From: Clostridia bacterium UC5.1-1C12
GTDB taxonomy: Bacteria; Bacillota_I; Bacilli_A; Erysipelotrichales; Erysipelotrichaceae
Assembly (NCBI GenBank): GCA_001305055.1
Contig: BBZX01000007.1
Coordinates: forward strand, 99,199-163,198
DNA length: 64,000 bases
Direction: 5' to 3'
The notes below the pieces were generated by a model. The model ran no database searches. It saw only the letters and a list, made by a program, of their open reading frames with translations, and was not told the origin of the DNA. The position numbers and the translations under genes are program-made. Shown piece by piece: positions 39,013-48,115 of this stretch (position 1 is its first letter; each line of letters starts with the position of its first letter).

Positions 39013-39624
39013 TTATTGTTTAATCAAACGAATGCACTCTGCCAATGACTGCTCCTTCATTTCAGCAGCGCCTGCTTTGAGTTCATCGATTGCCTTCAAC
39101 GCTCTTTCAGCTTCTTCTTGATCTTCAAGTGTCTGAATATTAATAAATACATTTAGATAACTGCTTGCTGCACATGCGTCACAGAGAATGATTGCAATGG
39201 CACAGTCACTGACTGCCTTCTGATTGCCGTAAGGCATCATCTGCACTAAAAGCGACATTGCCTCAACCGCTGTCTGCATCGTTTTAAACGGTACGTCAAT
39301 CGCCTGTTGAATCGCCTGCTGAATCAGCTGCGCATCCTTTTTCCGATAGGCATCAATCACTGACTGATAAGCCTCCATATCGGCCGCCGCCAATCCTTCT
39401 AAAGTTTCACGCATATCGCTTAATTTTTCAAAAGACTGTATAAAAGTCTGCTGAACCGCTTCATCCTGAGCTGAAAAAGCCTTGCGTTTAACACTTAAAT
39501 GGCCATACATCCGCCCAAGACAGAGGCCAAGCTGTGCCACTAATGCCGCTACACAGCCGCCGCCGGGCGTTGGTGATACACTGTCTACCTGATTTAAAAA
39601 ATTGTTTATCGTTTCGTTATTCAT
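39013..39624 (-). CDS. cyclodeaminase/cyclohydrolase family protein (FchA-like)
   Basis: All-helical protein of 203 residues. VSPTPGGGCVAALVAQLGLCLGRMYGHLS is the signature of the formimidoyl-tetrahydrofolate cyclodeaminase/methenyl-THF cyclohydrolase family. VIDAYRKKD and CDAACAASSYLNVFINIQTL follow as expected. It would act in one-carbon folate metabolism. No fhs or folD gene is adjacent. Start at 39624 (MNNETINNF) with GAGGTGCAAG in front. Divergent from the alpha/beta hydrolase. Confidence 0.9.
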   Translation of the reverse strand: MNNETINNFLNQVDSVSPTPGGGCVAALVAQLGLCLGRMYGHLSVKRKAFSAQDEAVQQTFIQSFEKLSDMRETLEGLAAADMEAYQSVIDAYRKKDAQLIQQAIQQAIDVPFKTMQTAVEAMSLLVQMMPYGNQKAVSDCAIAIILCDACAASSYLNVFINIQTLEDQEEAERALKAIDELKAGAAEMKEQSLAECIRLIKQ

Positions 39625-39726
39625 CTTGCACCTCAATCATTTTCTCTTACATAATACTAACACAAATCTATGCTATAATACAGAAAAAGGATGTGAGAGA
39701 AATGTTTGAATGGATTAAAAAATTAA

Positions 39727-40435
39727 ATGAAAGAAGAAGAAACAGAAGAAATGAATCAGGACAACCGGCCGCTGCTTGTGACGATTCACGGTTTTGGCAA
39801 GCGCCGACGGCATGAAATGGATCAGCTGCAGGAATTTCTTAACGATAAAAATATTGAATTGATCAGCTTTGATATGTATGATTTAACCGATGAGAAAGAC
39901 TGCGACTGGCAGCAATGGGTCAAACGGGCTAAAGCTCAGCTTACTCAGGCTCAGCTCAGCAAACGGCCGATTTACTTGCTTGGCTTTTCCATGGGCGGCG
40001 TTATCGCTTCCTATCTCGCCACCTGTTATCCGGTTGTAAAACTGATTCTGATTGCCCCTGCTTTTAACCACTTTCATTTAGAAAATTATACAAACATGGT
40101 AATCAAAGGGGCCAGCGGTTTAATCAGCAGTTCTAAAAATGACGGCAAAGAGCCTCATTGCCCAAATCATTCTATCCGGCTTTTATGGAATGCGTAAAGC
40201 AGCTGAAAACAAGTATTGCTAAGGTATCCTGTCCGGTGCTGCTGATTCACGGTGATGCCGATGAGGTCATCCCGCCAAGAAGCAGCGTGTGGGCTTTGAC
40301 ATGATCACTCATGAACAAAAACAGCTCATTTTCCTGCATTTAGGAAAGCATCGAATACTGAATGATGAGCATGTGTGCAACGCTGCCTTCCTGTTGATTC
40401 AAGATTTTATTGAAGATCGGCTGATGCCTTTATAG
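39727..40435 (+). CDS. alpha/beta hydrolase (esterase-like), at least two frameshifts
   Basis: Cytoplasmic hydrolase of about 236 residues when corrected. RPLLVTIHGFGKRRR holds the oxyanion region, YLLGFSMGGVIASYLA the nucleophile Ser, LLIHGDADEVIPP the acidic residue, and LHLGKHRIL the catalytic His. Breaks lie between about 40155 and 40185 (frame changes before YPAFMECVKQLKTSIAKV) and near 40295 (SSVWA to FDMITHEQKQL). The start is uncertain: an ATG at 39702 with a better ribosome site opens MFEWIKKLN but is out of frame with the rest, so another indel may lie in the first 25 bases. Confidence 0.78.
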
Positions 40436-40826
40436 GCACAGCTTTTTTTCATATCTTCTGTCTCTATTTTAGCACTGCTGTCAAAGATTTGTTCTTACAC
40501 ATCTGTCACATCAAGAAAATGATTCCTTCAGCCAAAAATAACATCCGGCAGCCTTCCTCGCGGCGCTGTTCTTCCCGATCACTCTTTATAAGAGAAACGA
40601 TTCAAATAAGCCAAACACTCCATTTATATTTCCCTTGAACAAAAAACTGAGATGTGGCAAAGGTAACTAAATGATGCTTAATATGAATTTGCTGATCTGA
40701 TTAAGAGCTTTTTGTTATTCATCGTACACTGTTTTTCACAGTGATTTCATTAGTTTTTATTTTTCAGAACATTTTCCGAATTAAAATTGGTGCTTAAATG
40801 CTTTAAAATGCAATTTCCTATATAAC
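40436..40826. other. intergenic stretch without a recognised gene
   Basis: About 390 bases between the hydrolase and the next minus-strand terminator. All six frames are broken. A weak hairpin with T-run (TGCC/GGCA, then CTTTTTTT) follows the hydrolase stop and may terminate it. CACTGTTTTTCACAGTG near 40725 is a small stem-loop. I see no RNA gene or promoter I can defend. Confidence 0.5.
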
Positions 40827-40849
40827 GAAAAAACGGCGTTTAGCCGTTT
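40827..40849 (-). terminator. terminator of the DUF2238-like gene
   Basis: Minus strand AAACGGC and GCCGTTT stem over TAAAC, followed by TTTCG; it includes the stop codon. Confidence 0.8.
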
Positions 40850-41493
40850 CTATGTGCAAGATTCAAATCATAAAACTTTTGCGGCAGACGGATAAAGAAA
40901 TTATCTTTGCCGCTGCGTTTAGCACTGATCAAAAAACCGGTTACCACTAAACCACCGGCAACGCAGACCAGCATATCGGTAATGGTATCATGAACACCGC
41001 TTGTATAATGATTGATTGCATCATTATTAAAGAAAATAAGCATTGCATATTCATAAAACTCCCAATAAACAGCAAGGGCTGTATTCACCGCATTGACAAA
41101 GACAAGAAAAATATGCCATTCCTGAAGACTGTCAAGCTTTGAGGATCGTTTAAGTATCATATACAGCAGATAAGCGATTTCGATGCCGCAAAAGCCAAAA
41201 CCGAAATGAACAACCTTATCAAAATAAGGGACACTGTAACCGCCTAAACATGAACCGATCAAAGAGGCAAAGTAGCAAAAAATAAGATTAATAATATAGA
41301 TTTCACTGACTGGTTTCCATTTGAAGAGCTTAAACAATGCCGGTACGATCAAAGGGCAAAGAATCGCTACAAAGGTCATATTAAAGCGGGTATTAATAGT
41401 GCGGTCAGAAAAATTGACCACAAAGGAATAGATCAGAGTAGCAGCATAGATCAATGCAATAAGCGCTAAACTGCGTTTTTCTGTCTTGGACAT
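40840..41493 (-). CDS. DUF2238/YjdF-like integral membrane protein
   Basis: 217 residues with about six membrane helices. The DKVVHFGFGFCGIEIAYLL segment, the YWEFYEYAMLIFFNN motif and HDTITDMLVCVAGG match the pattern of conserved Asp/His and Glu residues inside helices known from DUF2238 inner-membrane proteins. Function is not established for this family. Its start codon lies one base from the pncB stop, so it may be translated from the same transcript as pncB. The C-terminus is basic and cytoplasmic. Confidence 0.75.
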   Translation of the reverse strand: MSKTEKRSLALIALIYAATLIYSFVVNFSDRTINTRFNMTFVAILCPLIVPALFKLFKWKPVSEIYIINLIFCYFASLIGSCLGGYSVPYFDKVVHFGFGFCGIEIAYLLYMILKRSSKLDSLQEWHIFLVFVNAVNTALAVYWEFYEYAMLIFFNNDAINHYTSGVHDTITDMLVCVAGGLVVTGFLISAKRSGKDNFFIRLPQKFYDLNLAHRNG

Positions 41494-41494
41494 A

Positions 41495-42968
41495 TTAATG
41501 CTTCATCTCCTCAATTAAGTCAAGCTTCATTTTTAATAATTCCTCTGTCAAGTCTACTTTATACACCTGAGGGTACTCAAAACGGAAATATTCATCCATA
41601 AATGAGAAAGCTCCTGCTGACTGTATTTCCTGATTTCATTCAAATCAGGCACTTTATACACAAGCCGCCCATTTACAAAAATCGGCTCATAAAGATCACG
41701 GATCACAAACGTACCGCGCTTTAATGTTTTCTTTTTCCAGACATTATCCGGATGGCAGATCGTTAAATCCTCGTTCTCTGAAATCGGATGGCCGTGAATC
41801 GTCATCAGATCCGCCAATGCCTTATGATTTTCTTTGTCATAGATACGATAAAGATCTTTGAATCCCGGATTGGTCATTTTTTCAACATTTTCACTCAGTT
41901 TGATCTTAGGAATCATTTGATCGTCTTTGATTACTGAGCTCATCTTATAAACACCGCCGAAGACCGGTGATGATTTAGAAACAATCATATTCTCGCCGAC
42001 CCCAAAGGAATCAATTTGAGCGCCCTGTTCAATTAATGATTTAATGATATATTCATCGAATGAATTGCTGGCAACGATCTGGCAGTCTTCAAGTCCTGCT
42101 TCATCGAGCTGTTTGCGGATTTTCTTTGACAGATAGGCAATATCGCCGCTGTCGATACGTACACCCTTTAAACGATGCCCCATTGGTTCAAGCACTTCTT
42201 TCGCAACACGGATGGCATTCTTAACGCCGCTGTTGAGTGTATCATAGGTATCAAGCAGCACAGTACAGCTGTCTGGATAAGTGAGCGCATAGGCCTTAAA
42301 AGCCTCATATTCAGAATCAAAAGACTGAATAAAGCTGTGCGCCATAGTACCGGCAACCGGAATATTGAACTTTTCACCGGCATAGGTTTCGCTGTTGCAT
42401 CAACACCGCCGATATAAGCCGCTCTGGCGCCATAATTAGCAGCATCAAAGTTATGCGCACGGCGTGCCCCAAACTCCATCACAATTCTGCCCTTTGCGGC
42501 ACGGACGATTCGGTTTGCTTTTGTCGCAATTAAGGTTTGATGATTGATTGCCAGCAAAAAGCTGTTTCAAGCAGCTGAGCTTCAATGATTTTAGCCTTGA
42601 CACGCACCAGCGGTTCATTAGGAAATACCGGTGTTCCTTCCGGCATCGCATATACATCACCCGTAAAAATAAAAATGACGCAAATAATCAAGGAATTCAT
42701 CGCTGAATTTATTCAGACTTTTTAAATAAGCAATATCTTCATCCTCAAAATGCAAATTCTGTATAAAGCCGATAATTTGTTCCAAACCGGCAAAAATAGC
42801 AAATCCGCCATTATCCGGATTACGCCGATAAAACAAATCAAAGGTAACGATCTTGTTGGCATCAGGTGCGTTAAAATAGCACTGGCTCATTGTCAATTCA
42901 TAAAAATCAGTGACTAAGCTTAGATTTCGTTTGTCACGAAAATCAAATTTTTCATCATAAGTTTCCAT
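41495..42968 (-). CDS. pncB: nicotinate phosphoribosyltransferase, four frameshifts
   Basis: Converts nicotinate and PRPP to nicotinate mononucleotide in NAD salvage. Corrected length about 491 residues. [21 protein letters not shown] opens the protein. [28 protein letters not shown] is the substrate loop, and [13 protein letters not shown] carries the phosphorylated His. [14 protein letters not shown] and the FGVGENM loop follow. Breaks: near 42672 (extra [14 protein letters not shown]), near 42567 (missing [13 protein letters not shown]), near 42396 (missing base before [10 protein letters not shown]) and near 41605 (missing [13 protein letters not shown]). The four breaks make this the most damaged metabolic gene in the window, yet all motifs survive. 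Confidence 0.93.
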
Positions 42969-43081
42969 TTTCTAGCCTCTCTATGGTTATTTATGCAATG
43001 ATAATTGCCTTACTATTATACCACTTTATAGTCAAAAAGCGTACTGAATGTTGCGATGTGTCAAGACACCTATAAAAATTA

Positions 43082-43705
43082 TCAAGCTTGACTGCTGATT
43101 TCAACTATCATATCAAAATACTCGATTTTAAGTATTATATCGCAGAATTGACGCCATTCAGATAATTTATGGTTTTTGCGGCTGTGATAAATATTAAGCA
43201 AAGTTTCAAAATTCATCGTACAGGTTCTTAACTGATTAAAGCTGCTTGGCAGAAGTTGGATCATCTGAATCCATAATTCGGGGTCTTTATTAATTAAATA
43301 TTGCTGACGCAGCTGTTCGATCTGAACAAGATAATTTTTAAATAACGCAAGCCGTTCAGCATCCAGCTTTTCACAGCTGAACAGTGATTCATTTATTTCT
43401 TTCTTATGAATCGTATGCATCGTACTTGTTGAATTGGCGACAGTTCCTACCTTATAAGTATCAAATTCCTTCCACCAATAAAGCGGAGCCGTTATATCTA
43501 AGGATACAAATATTTGTCTTAAAAATTTACGGTGATCACTGCCAGCCGCACAAAGCTTACGGGCTAATTTTAAATCATTAGGACCAAGAACGACCTTGCC
43601 GTCTGTAGTTATACTATCACTTTTCTCCCAGCTGTCTAAAGGATTACGCATTCCGCGCAGCGCGTTTTCAATATTACTTACTGTACAATTTTTAATTTCA
43701 ATCAT
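43082..43705 (-). CDS. conserved protein, possibly ThyX-like, function unknown
   Basis: 207 residues, soluble. The segment GSDHRKFLRQIFVSLDITAPLYWWKEFDTYKVGT followed by ANSTSTMHTI is striking and looks strongly conserved. ThyX (flavin-dependent thymidylate synthase) proteins share the general layout of a middle helical part and a C-terminal TMNFETLLNIYHSR-like motif where ThyX has its Arg-rich signature. The ThyX signature itself is not intact here, so a thymidylate synthase activity is doubtful. No frame break. Monocistronic. Confidence 0.6.
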   Translation of the reverse strand: MIEIKNCTVSNIENALRGMRNPLDSWEKSDSITTDGKVVLGPNDLKLARKLCAAGSDHRKFLRQIFVSLDITAPLYWWKEFDTYKVGTVANSTSTMHTIHKKEINESLFSCEKLDAERLALFKNYLVQIEQLRQQYLINKDPELWIQMIQLLPSSFNQLRTCTMNFETLLNIYHSRKNHKLSEWRQFCDIILKIEYFDMIVEISSQA

Positions 43706-43785
43706 ATTCTATCTCCTAACATTATTTTTAAATTATAACAAATAATTTCATCAACTGAAAGCAAAAATAGCACGCGGCGGAATCA

Positions 43786-43821
43786 CAAAAAAGCGATCAC
43801 TCATCAATGAGTACCGCTTTA
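43786..43821 (-). terminator. terminator after tRNA-His
   Basis: Minus strand AAAGCGGTACTCAT and ATGAGTGATCGCTTT arms, slightly bulged, followed by TTTTG. Confidence 0.75.
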
Positions 43822-43830
43822 TTTATTAAA

Positions 43831-43907
43831 TGGGGCGACTGATGGGATTCGAACCCACGCATGACGGGACCACAACCCGCTGTGTTAACCGCTTCACCAC
43901 AATCGCC
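43831..43907 (-). tRNA. tRNA-His (anticodon GTG)
   Basis: Minus strand cloverleaf with the His-specific extra G at -1 pairing with C73. The acceptor is GCGATTG with CAGTCGC. The anticodon loop TTGTGGT carries GTG, the T arm is GGGTTCGAATCCC, and CCA is encoded. Confidence 0.97.
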
Positions 43908-43929
43908 AGATAGTTGCTTAGCGAGTATT

Positions 43930-43957
43930 ATTATATCTAAAAGCAACTAATTTGTAA
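43930..43957 (-). promoter_or_regulatory. promoter of tRNA-His
   Basis: TTACAA (43952-43957) and TATAAT (43930-43935) with a 16-base spacer on the minus strand, about 23 bases before the tRNA. Confidence 0.6.
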
Positions 43958-44034
43958 GTCTTTTTTTGAAACTTTATAAACATTTTAGTGGATTCCATAC
44001 AAGATAAAGAAAACACTGTTTTAATAATGATAGA

Positions 44035-45730
44035 CTAAACCGCTGATAGCTTATATAATGAATAGAAAACCTGCTTGCGATCAAGCAATTCATTAAAGGT
44101 GCCGCTCTCGCAGAGTGTTCCGTGATGCATAACTAATATCTCATCAAACTGCGCAAGTGTTTCTGCCTGAAGCCGATGTGTTACATAAATGCATGTCTGA
44201 TTCTGAATCGATAAAATAGCTTCTTCAACCTTTTGTGCAGTTGCATTATCTAAGGCTGAAGTTGCCTCATCAACAAACAGAATCGGCGTATTCCTCAGCA
44301 ATGCACGGGCAATCGCTACTCGCTGGCGTTCACCGCCGGACAAGTTTTTGCCGTTTTCACCACAGCGATATGCCAGTCCCTTCTCATTCGATACTGCTGT
44401 TAAGCCGCTGATTGCAATCACCTTTTCCACTTCATCTTTATCAAAATCCTTATACATTGAAATATTGGCATACAAAGAGTCATCGAATATAAACACGTTC
44501 TGCTGAATCAATGATAAACACGCAGATAACGAGGCTGAACTGATTTGATTAAGCGGCTGATCATCATAATAAATATTACCGCTGGCTGCGTCTATATAGC
44601 CCATTAAAAGATTCAGCAGTGTTGATTTACCGCTGCCGCTGCTGCCGACAATGACATATCGTTTATTCTTCTTAAAAGTAAAATTAATTTCTTTAAGCAT
44701 TGGCTTATCAGTATAACCAAAAGTCAGATTTTCAACTCGAATTGCCTCATTAAAAGCTACAAGCTCATCCTGTTTTGTATCCTGCTCACAGACCATCAAA
44801 GTCTGCAGCCGTTCAATCAGCACCGCACCCGCCTGATATCCGCTGTATAAAATAGGCAGCTGCTGAAGCGGTGCGATAACATAATTAAGCAGCTGAATAA
44901 AGGCAATCACAGCCGCTGCTGAAATTTCACCTTGAATGGACAGATAAGCGCCATAACCAAAAACAAGAAAATTAATGATCGATGAGGCAAGCATTGAAAG
45001 AACTTGGATAAAATAATTTAAACCGCGGCGTTGCTTTTTATTTGTTTCAAGAGATCGATTTCGCTGATTAAATAATGCCTGAATTTCCTTTTCAGACTGA
45101 ACTCTTAATGATGGAAAACCCGCCAAATAAATTTTTAACTAAAGAAGTAAAGGCACTGTTGCCCTCAGAGACTTTTTTTTCCTTTTCAGCCAGCTGATTG
45201 CCAAAAATCATAGAAATCAGAAAAGGCAGAAAACAAGCAAATAAAACACATAAAGCGAGCTTCCAGTTTAAATAAAGCATTGCCGCAATACCACTGATCA
45301 ATAATGATAAATGAGTAAAAAAACTGATTCGGGCACTCAAATAATTCGTCTCAATAGAATGAATATCATTAGTCAGCGAGGAAATATAAGTCCCCTCATC
45401 CGCTTGCTGAAAAGCCGTAATATTTTTCTTTAGATAACGTTCAAAGCATGTTTCTTTAAACTGAATCAGTGCTTTTTGGATATATCGATTCGTAAATACA
45501 TTAGCCAGTTGGGTTATCAGCAGATAGAAAAGCAGATAAGCAATACAGATTACCAAGAGTTTAACCAGCTCAGGCAGCGTACCGCCGCCGGCAATTTCCA
45601 TTAATGCCTTCAATATGAAAGCTAAAACGATTGACAGAAAGGATTGGATGATTGTCAGGCATACAGCCACTGTCAGATTTAACTTATTATGCTTATTAAA
45701 TTGTTGTTTGATATTCATTGATTCATTCAT
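44035..45730 (-). CDS. ABC exporter half-transporter (membrane plus ATPase), one frameshift
   Basis: About 565 residues. The N-terminal six-helix exporter domain (about 15-310) starts MNESMNIKQQFNKHNKLN. The ATPase has Walker A VGSSGSGKST, signature GKNLSGGERQRVAIARAL, Walker B PILFVDEATSALD and H-loop YVTHRLQ. The break is near 45130: IIKS goes over into VQSEKEIQALFNQRNRSLE with one base missing. Start at 45730 (AAGGAAGAAAAA in front), overlapping the end of the XRE regulator by 8 bases. A single half-transporter would act as a homodimer. Substrate (peptide, lipid or drug) unknown; the regulator suggests inducible export. Confidence 0.9.
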
Positions 45731-46594
45731 TTTTTCTTCCTTTTCCAGAAAACAAGGGAAGATGACGATCATTCAGGTTCATATAGTACAGGTTTGTTTG
45801 ACTGTCTACCAATGCCTTGGCAATGATAAAAAATGGCAGGATCTGATTATCACCGCTTAGTTGATAAGAAATCAGCAGTTTATCCTCGGTCTCTATTTCT
45901 GTACGATAGAGCCAGCTGCGATCTGTCATTTCATCTAAAATCATCAGCACTGCCGTCTCTTCGATCTTCAATCTTGAGACAATCAGTGAAGCCGTAAAGC
46001 TCTGCGCTTTATTCGCAAATATGAACAGCAAAATCTTAACGGTATCAGGTTTCGCAAGGAAACTGAATAATTCAGTATATTCTGCTGCGGCAGCCAGCTC
46101 CTGATTAAAACCGCCTTTAGGTTCAGGAAACAGCATGAAATAATGAAATTCCTTTTTCAGCAGCATGTATGCAACTCCCTCATCCAAGCTGATCAGCGAC
46201 TTCATAAACATTTCAGACTCCTTGGGCAGCTGCGGAAGGTTATCATAATAAATGTTTTTCACAAGATCGATGCCGACTAAGCCGCGGATCATTGCCCAGC
46301 ATATTTGAAAGGCATGTTCAAAACGTTCTTCTTTTGATTTATTAATTAAATCAATCAGTACATCGTCAAATATATTACGGGCAGCCGTCTCACTGCGGCC
46401 ATAAAGCGAATCGATACTGACATGAAAATAATCGGCAAGCAGCGGCAGCATTTCCGCATCCGGACTGCCGCCATGTTCCCATTTAGAAACCGCCTGCGTA
46501 CTGACATTTACTGCCCGGCCCAATTCTTCCTGAGTAATTCCTTCTTTGTTTTCTTTAATTTATAAATTGTTTCACCTAAATTTGTTTTTTTCAT
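45723..46594 (-). CDS. XRE-family regulator with large C-terminal domain, one frameshift
   Basis: About 290 residues. It starts MKKTNLGETIYKL, then loses one A near 46555 and continues KENKEGITQEELGRAVNVSTQAVSKWEHGGSPDAEMLPLLADYFHVSIDSLYGR as a full Cro/C1 HTH. The remainder is helical and unrecognised, with a possible second winged-helix near AQSFTASLIVSRLKIEETAVLMIL. It overlaps the ABC exporter start, so the pair forms a regulator-exporter operon. Confidence 0.83.
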
Positions 46595-46710
46595 CAGCGC
46601 GCTCCTGAATATATCAATTGATAATTTAATTATAGGTCTTCCATTAGTTGAATACAACCAACCATTTTGCCATAAAAATCAACCGTTAGTTTAATAAATC
46701 AATCATCAAG

Positions 46711-46733
46711 AAAAAAAGACTCAAAATGAGTCT
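46711..46733 (-). terminator. terminator of the nitroreductase-tag unit
   Basis: Minus strand AAGACTCA and TGAGTCTT stem over TTT, followed by TTTTTC. Confidence 0.85.
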
Positions 46734-46739
46734 TCACAG

Positions 46740-47294
46740 CTAATATTTAAAACAGTTCAGTTCATGATCATCAATGACCCCAATCGCCCCTAAATAAGAA
46801 TAAACCGTAATGCTGCCCATGAATCTCATACCGCGGCTTATCAAGTCTTTTGAAATCGTATCAGAAAGCGGTGAGGTCACAGGAATTTGATCATCAGTAT
46901 TTTTAATCACTTGACCTTTGGTGAAACTCCAGATATATGCGTCAAAGCTGCCATATTCCGCTTGAATTTGTAAAAATACCTGACTATTGGTAATCATCGC
47001 ATTAAACTTGCGGTGATTGCGAATCAGCCGCGGATCATTCATCAGCTCATTCAACTTTGTCTCATCGTAGGCAGCGATTTTTGTGCAGTCAAAGCCATCT
47101 AACGCTTTCCTAAATGCCTCACGCTTTTTCAAAACGATAGCCCATGACAGACCGGCCTGAAAAGATTCCAGGATCAGCAGTTCGTATAAATGCGCGTCAT
47201 CATGTGATGGAACGCCCCATTCATGATCGTGATAAGCACGCAGAATTCCTTCTTTATCATTTGCCCAGCGGCAGCGGCTGTATGACTCACTCAT
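46740..47294 (-). CDS. tag: DNA-3-methyladenine glycosylase I
   Basis: Excises 3-methyladenine from alkylated DNA. It has 184 residues. CRWANDKEGILRAYHDHEWGVPSHDD at the N-terminus, with zinc-ligand Cys and His and the active-site Glu in HDHEWG, is diagnostic. ESFQAGLSWAIVLKKREAFRKAL and MRFMGSITVYSYLGAIGVIDDH complete the HhH fold; the terminal DHELNC carries the C-terminal zinc ligands. It overlaps the nitroreductase stop by 8 bases. Confidence 0.95.
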   Translation of the reverse strand: MSESYSRCRWANDKEGILRAYHDHEWGVPSHDDAHLYELLILESFQAGLSWAIVLKKREAFRKALDGFDCTKIAAYDETKLNELMNDPRLIRNHRKFNAMITNSQVFLQIQAEYGSFDAYIWSFTKGQVIKNTDDQIPVTSPLSDTISKDLISRGMRFMGSITVYSYLGAIGVIDDHELNCFKY

Positions 47295-48030
47295 AATCTT
47301 TCACCGTAAAACCTGCGTGATTGCCCCAACTAAATTGTCCGCAGCCTGCGCCAAGCTCAAAGTGATATTTTGCTATACCGAGATCTACCTGTTCAATTTT
47401 ACGTTTTTCAGGAATAGATGCATATGCCGCCGATGCCTTCCATGTAAAAATGACCGGCTGAGCATTCAATGCAGAAGGTGCCAGCAAAGCCGCCTCGACA
47501 CCATATTTGAACCACTCAGGCGGTGTGCCTTCCAGCTTTGTACACTGAGCATATGTTTTATGCCGGCGATGAATCATTGAAGTGATGACTTTCTCTTTCA
47601 TCGATATTGTTTCTTCACCGTAGCCAACGGCAATTACCGCGGCCAGTTCCTCATGCGCCAGCAGCTGACACCGACAGTCATTCTTAGAATAAGTTCCGCC
47701 CACCCAGCATGTGGCAAGATCAGATGCCGTTGCCATCAGCACCAGCATCTCACCATAATAACCCAGCTTCTCATAAAGATGAGGATCATCATTTGAACCC
47801 ACTAGAGCGATGAGATGACGAACACCGCGAAACATGCCGTAGCTCTTCTTTAAAGAATCAAAAGCCTCCGGATTATTTAAAAGCAGCTGAATATGCAGAC
47901 CGGCTGTTTCGTTAATCTGATCAATAGCACTCACCAGCATATCGGCTGGAATCATTTTATCCTGAAAGGATCTTCTTGAATGACGCATTTTTATTGCTCT
48001 TAGCAGCTGTTTATTCTCCATCCTATTCAC
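47287..48030 (-). CDS. nitroreductase-family protein (TM-nitroreductase type)
   Basis: FMN-dependent oxidoreductase fold, 247 residues. It begins with a GTG or the ATG three codons later: MENKQLLRAIKMRHSRRSFQDKMIP is the FMN-phosphate binding region (RHSRRSF). YYGEMLVLMATASDLATCWVGG and LLAPSALNAQPVIFTW are family motifs, the latter binding FMN. Two tandem nitroreductase-like halves within one chain suggest the internally duplicated PF14512 type. Substrate unknown. Upstream of tag on the same strand. Confidence 0.88.
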   Translation of the reverse strand: MNRMENKQLLRAIKMRHSRRSFQDKMIPADMLVSAIDQINETAGLHIQLLLNNPEAFDSLKKSYGMFRGVRHLIALVGSNDDPHLYEKLGYYGEMLVLMATASDLATCWVGGTYSKNDCRCQLLAHEELAAVIAVGYGEETISMKEKVITSMIHRRHKTYAQCTKLEGTPPEWFKYGVEAALLAPSALNAQPVIFTWKASAAYASIPEKRKIEQVDLGIAKYHFELGAGCGQFSWGNHAGFTVKDYE

Positions 48031-48115
48031 TCACTTTCAGCCATCATCAAAATCATGGTCTTGGATTTAGTATAACACAGGTTTATTCCTGATGCGCATA
48101 AATCATCAGTATTCT

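Noticed and set aside
40436..40826. Small RNA or hidden gene in the 390-base gap
   Set aside because: Only a weak hairpin and no promoter with acceptable boxes; frames are closed in all directions.
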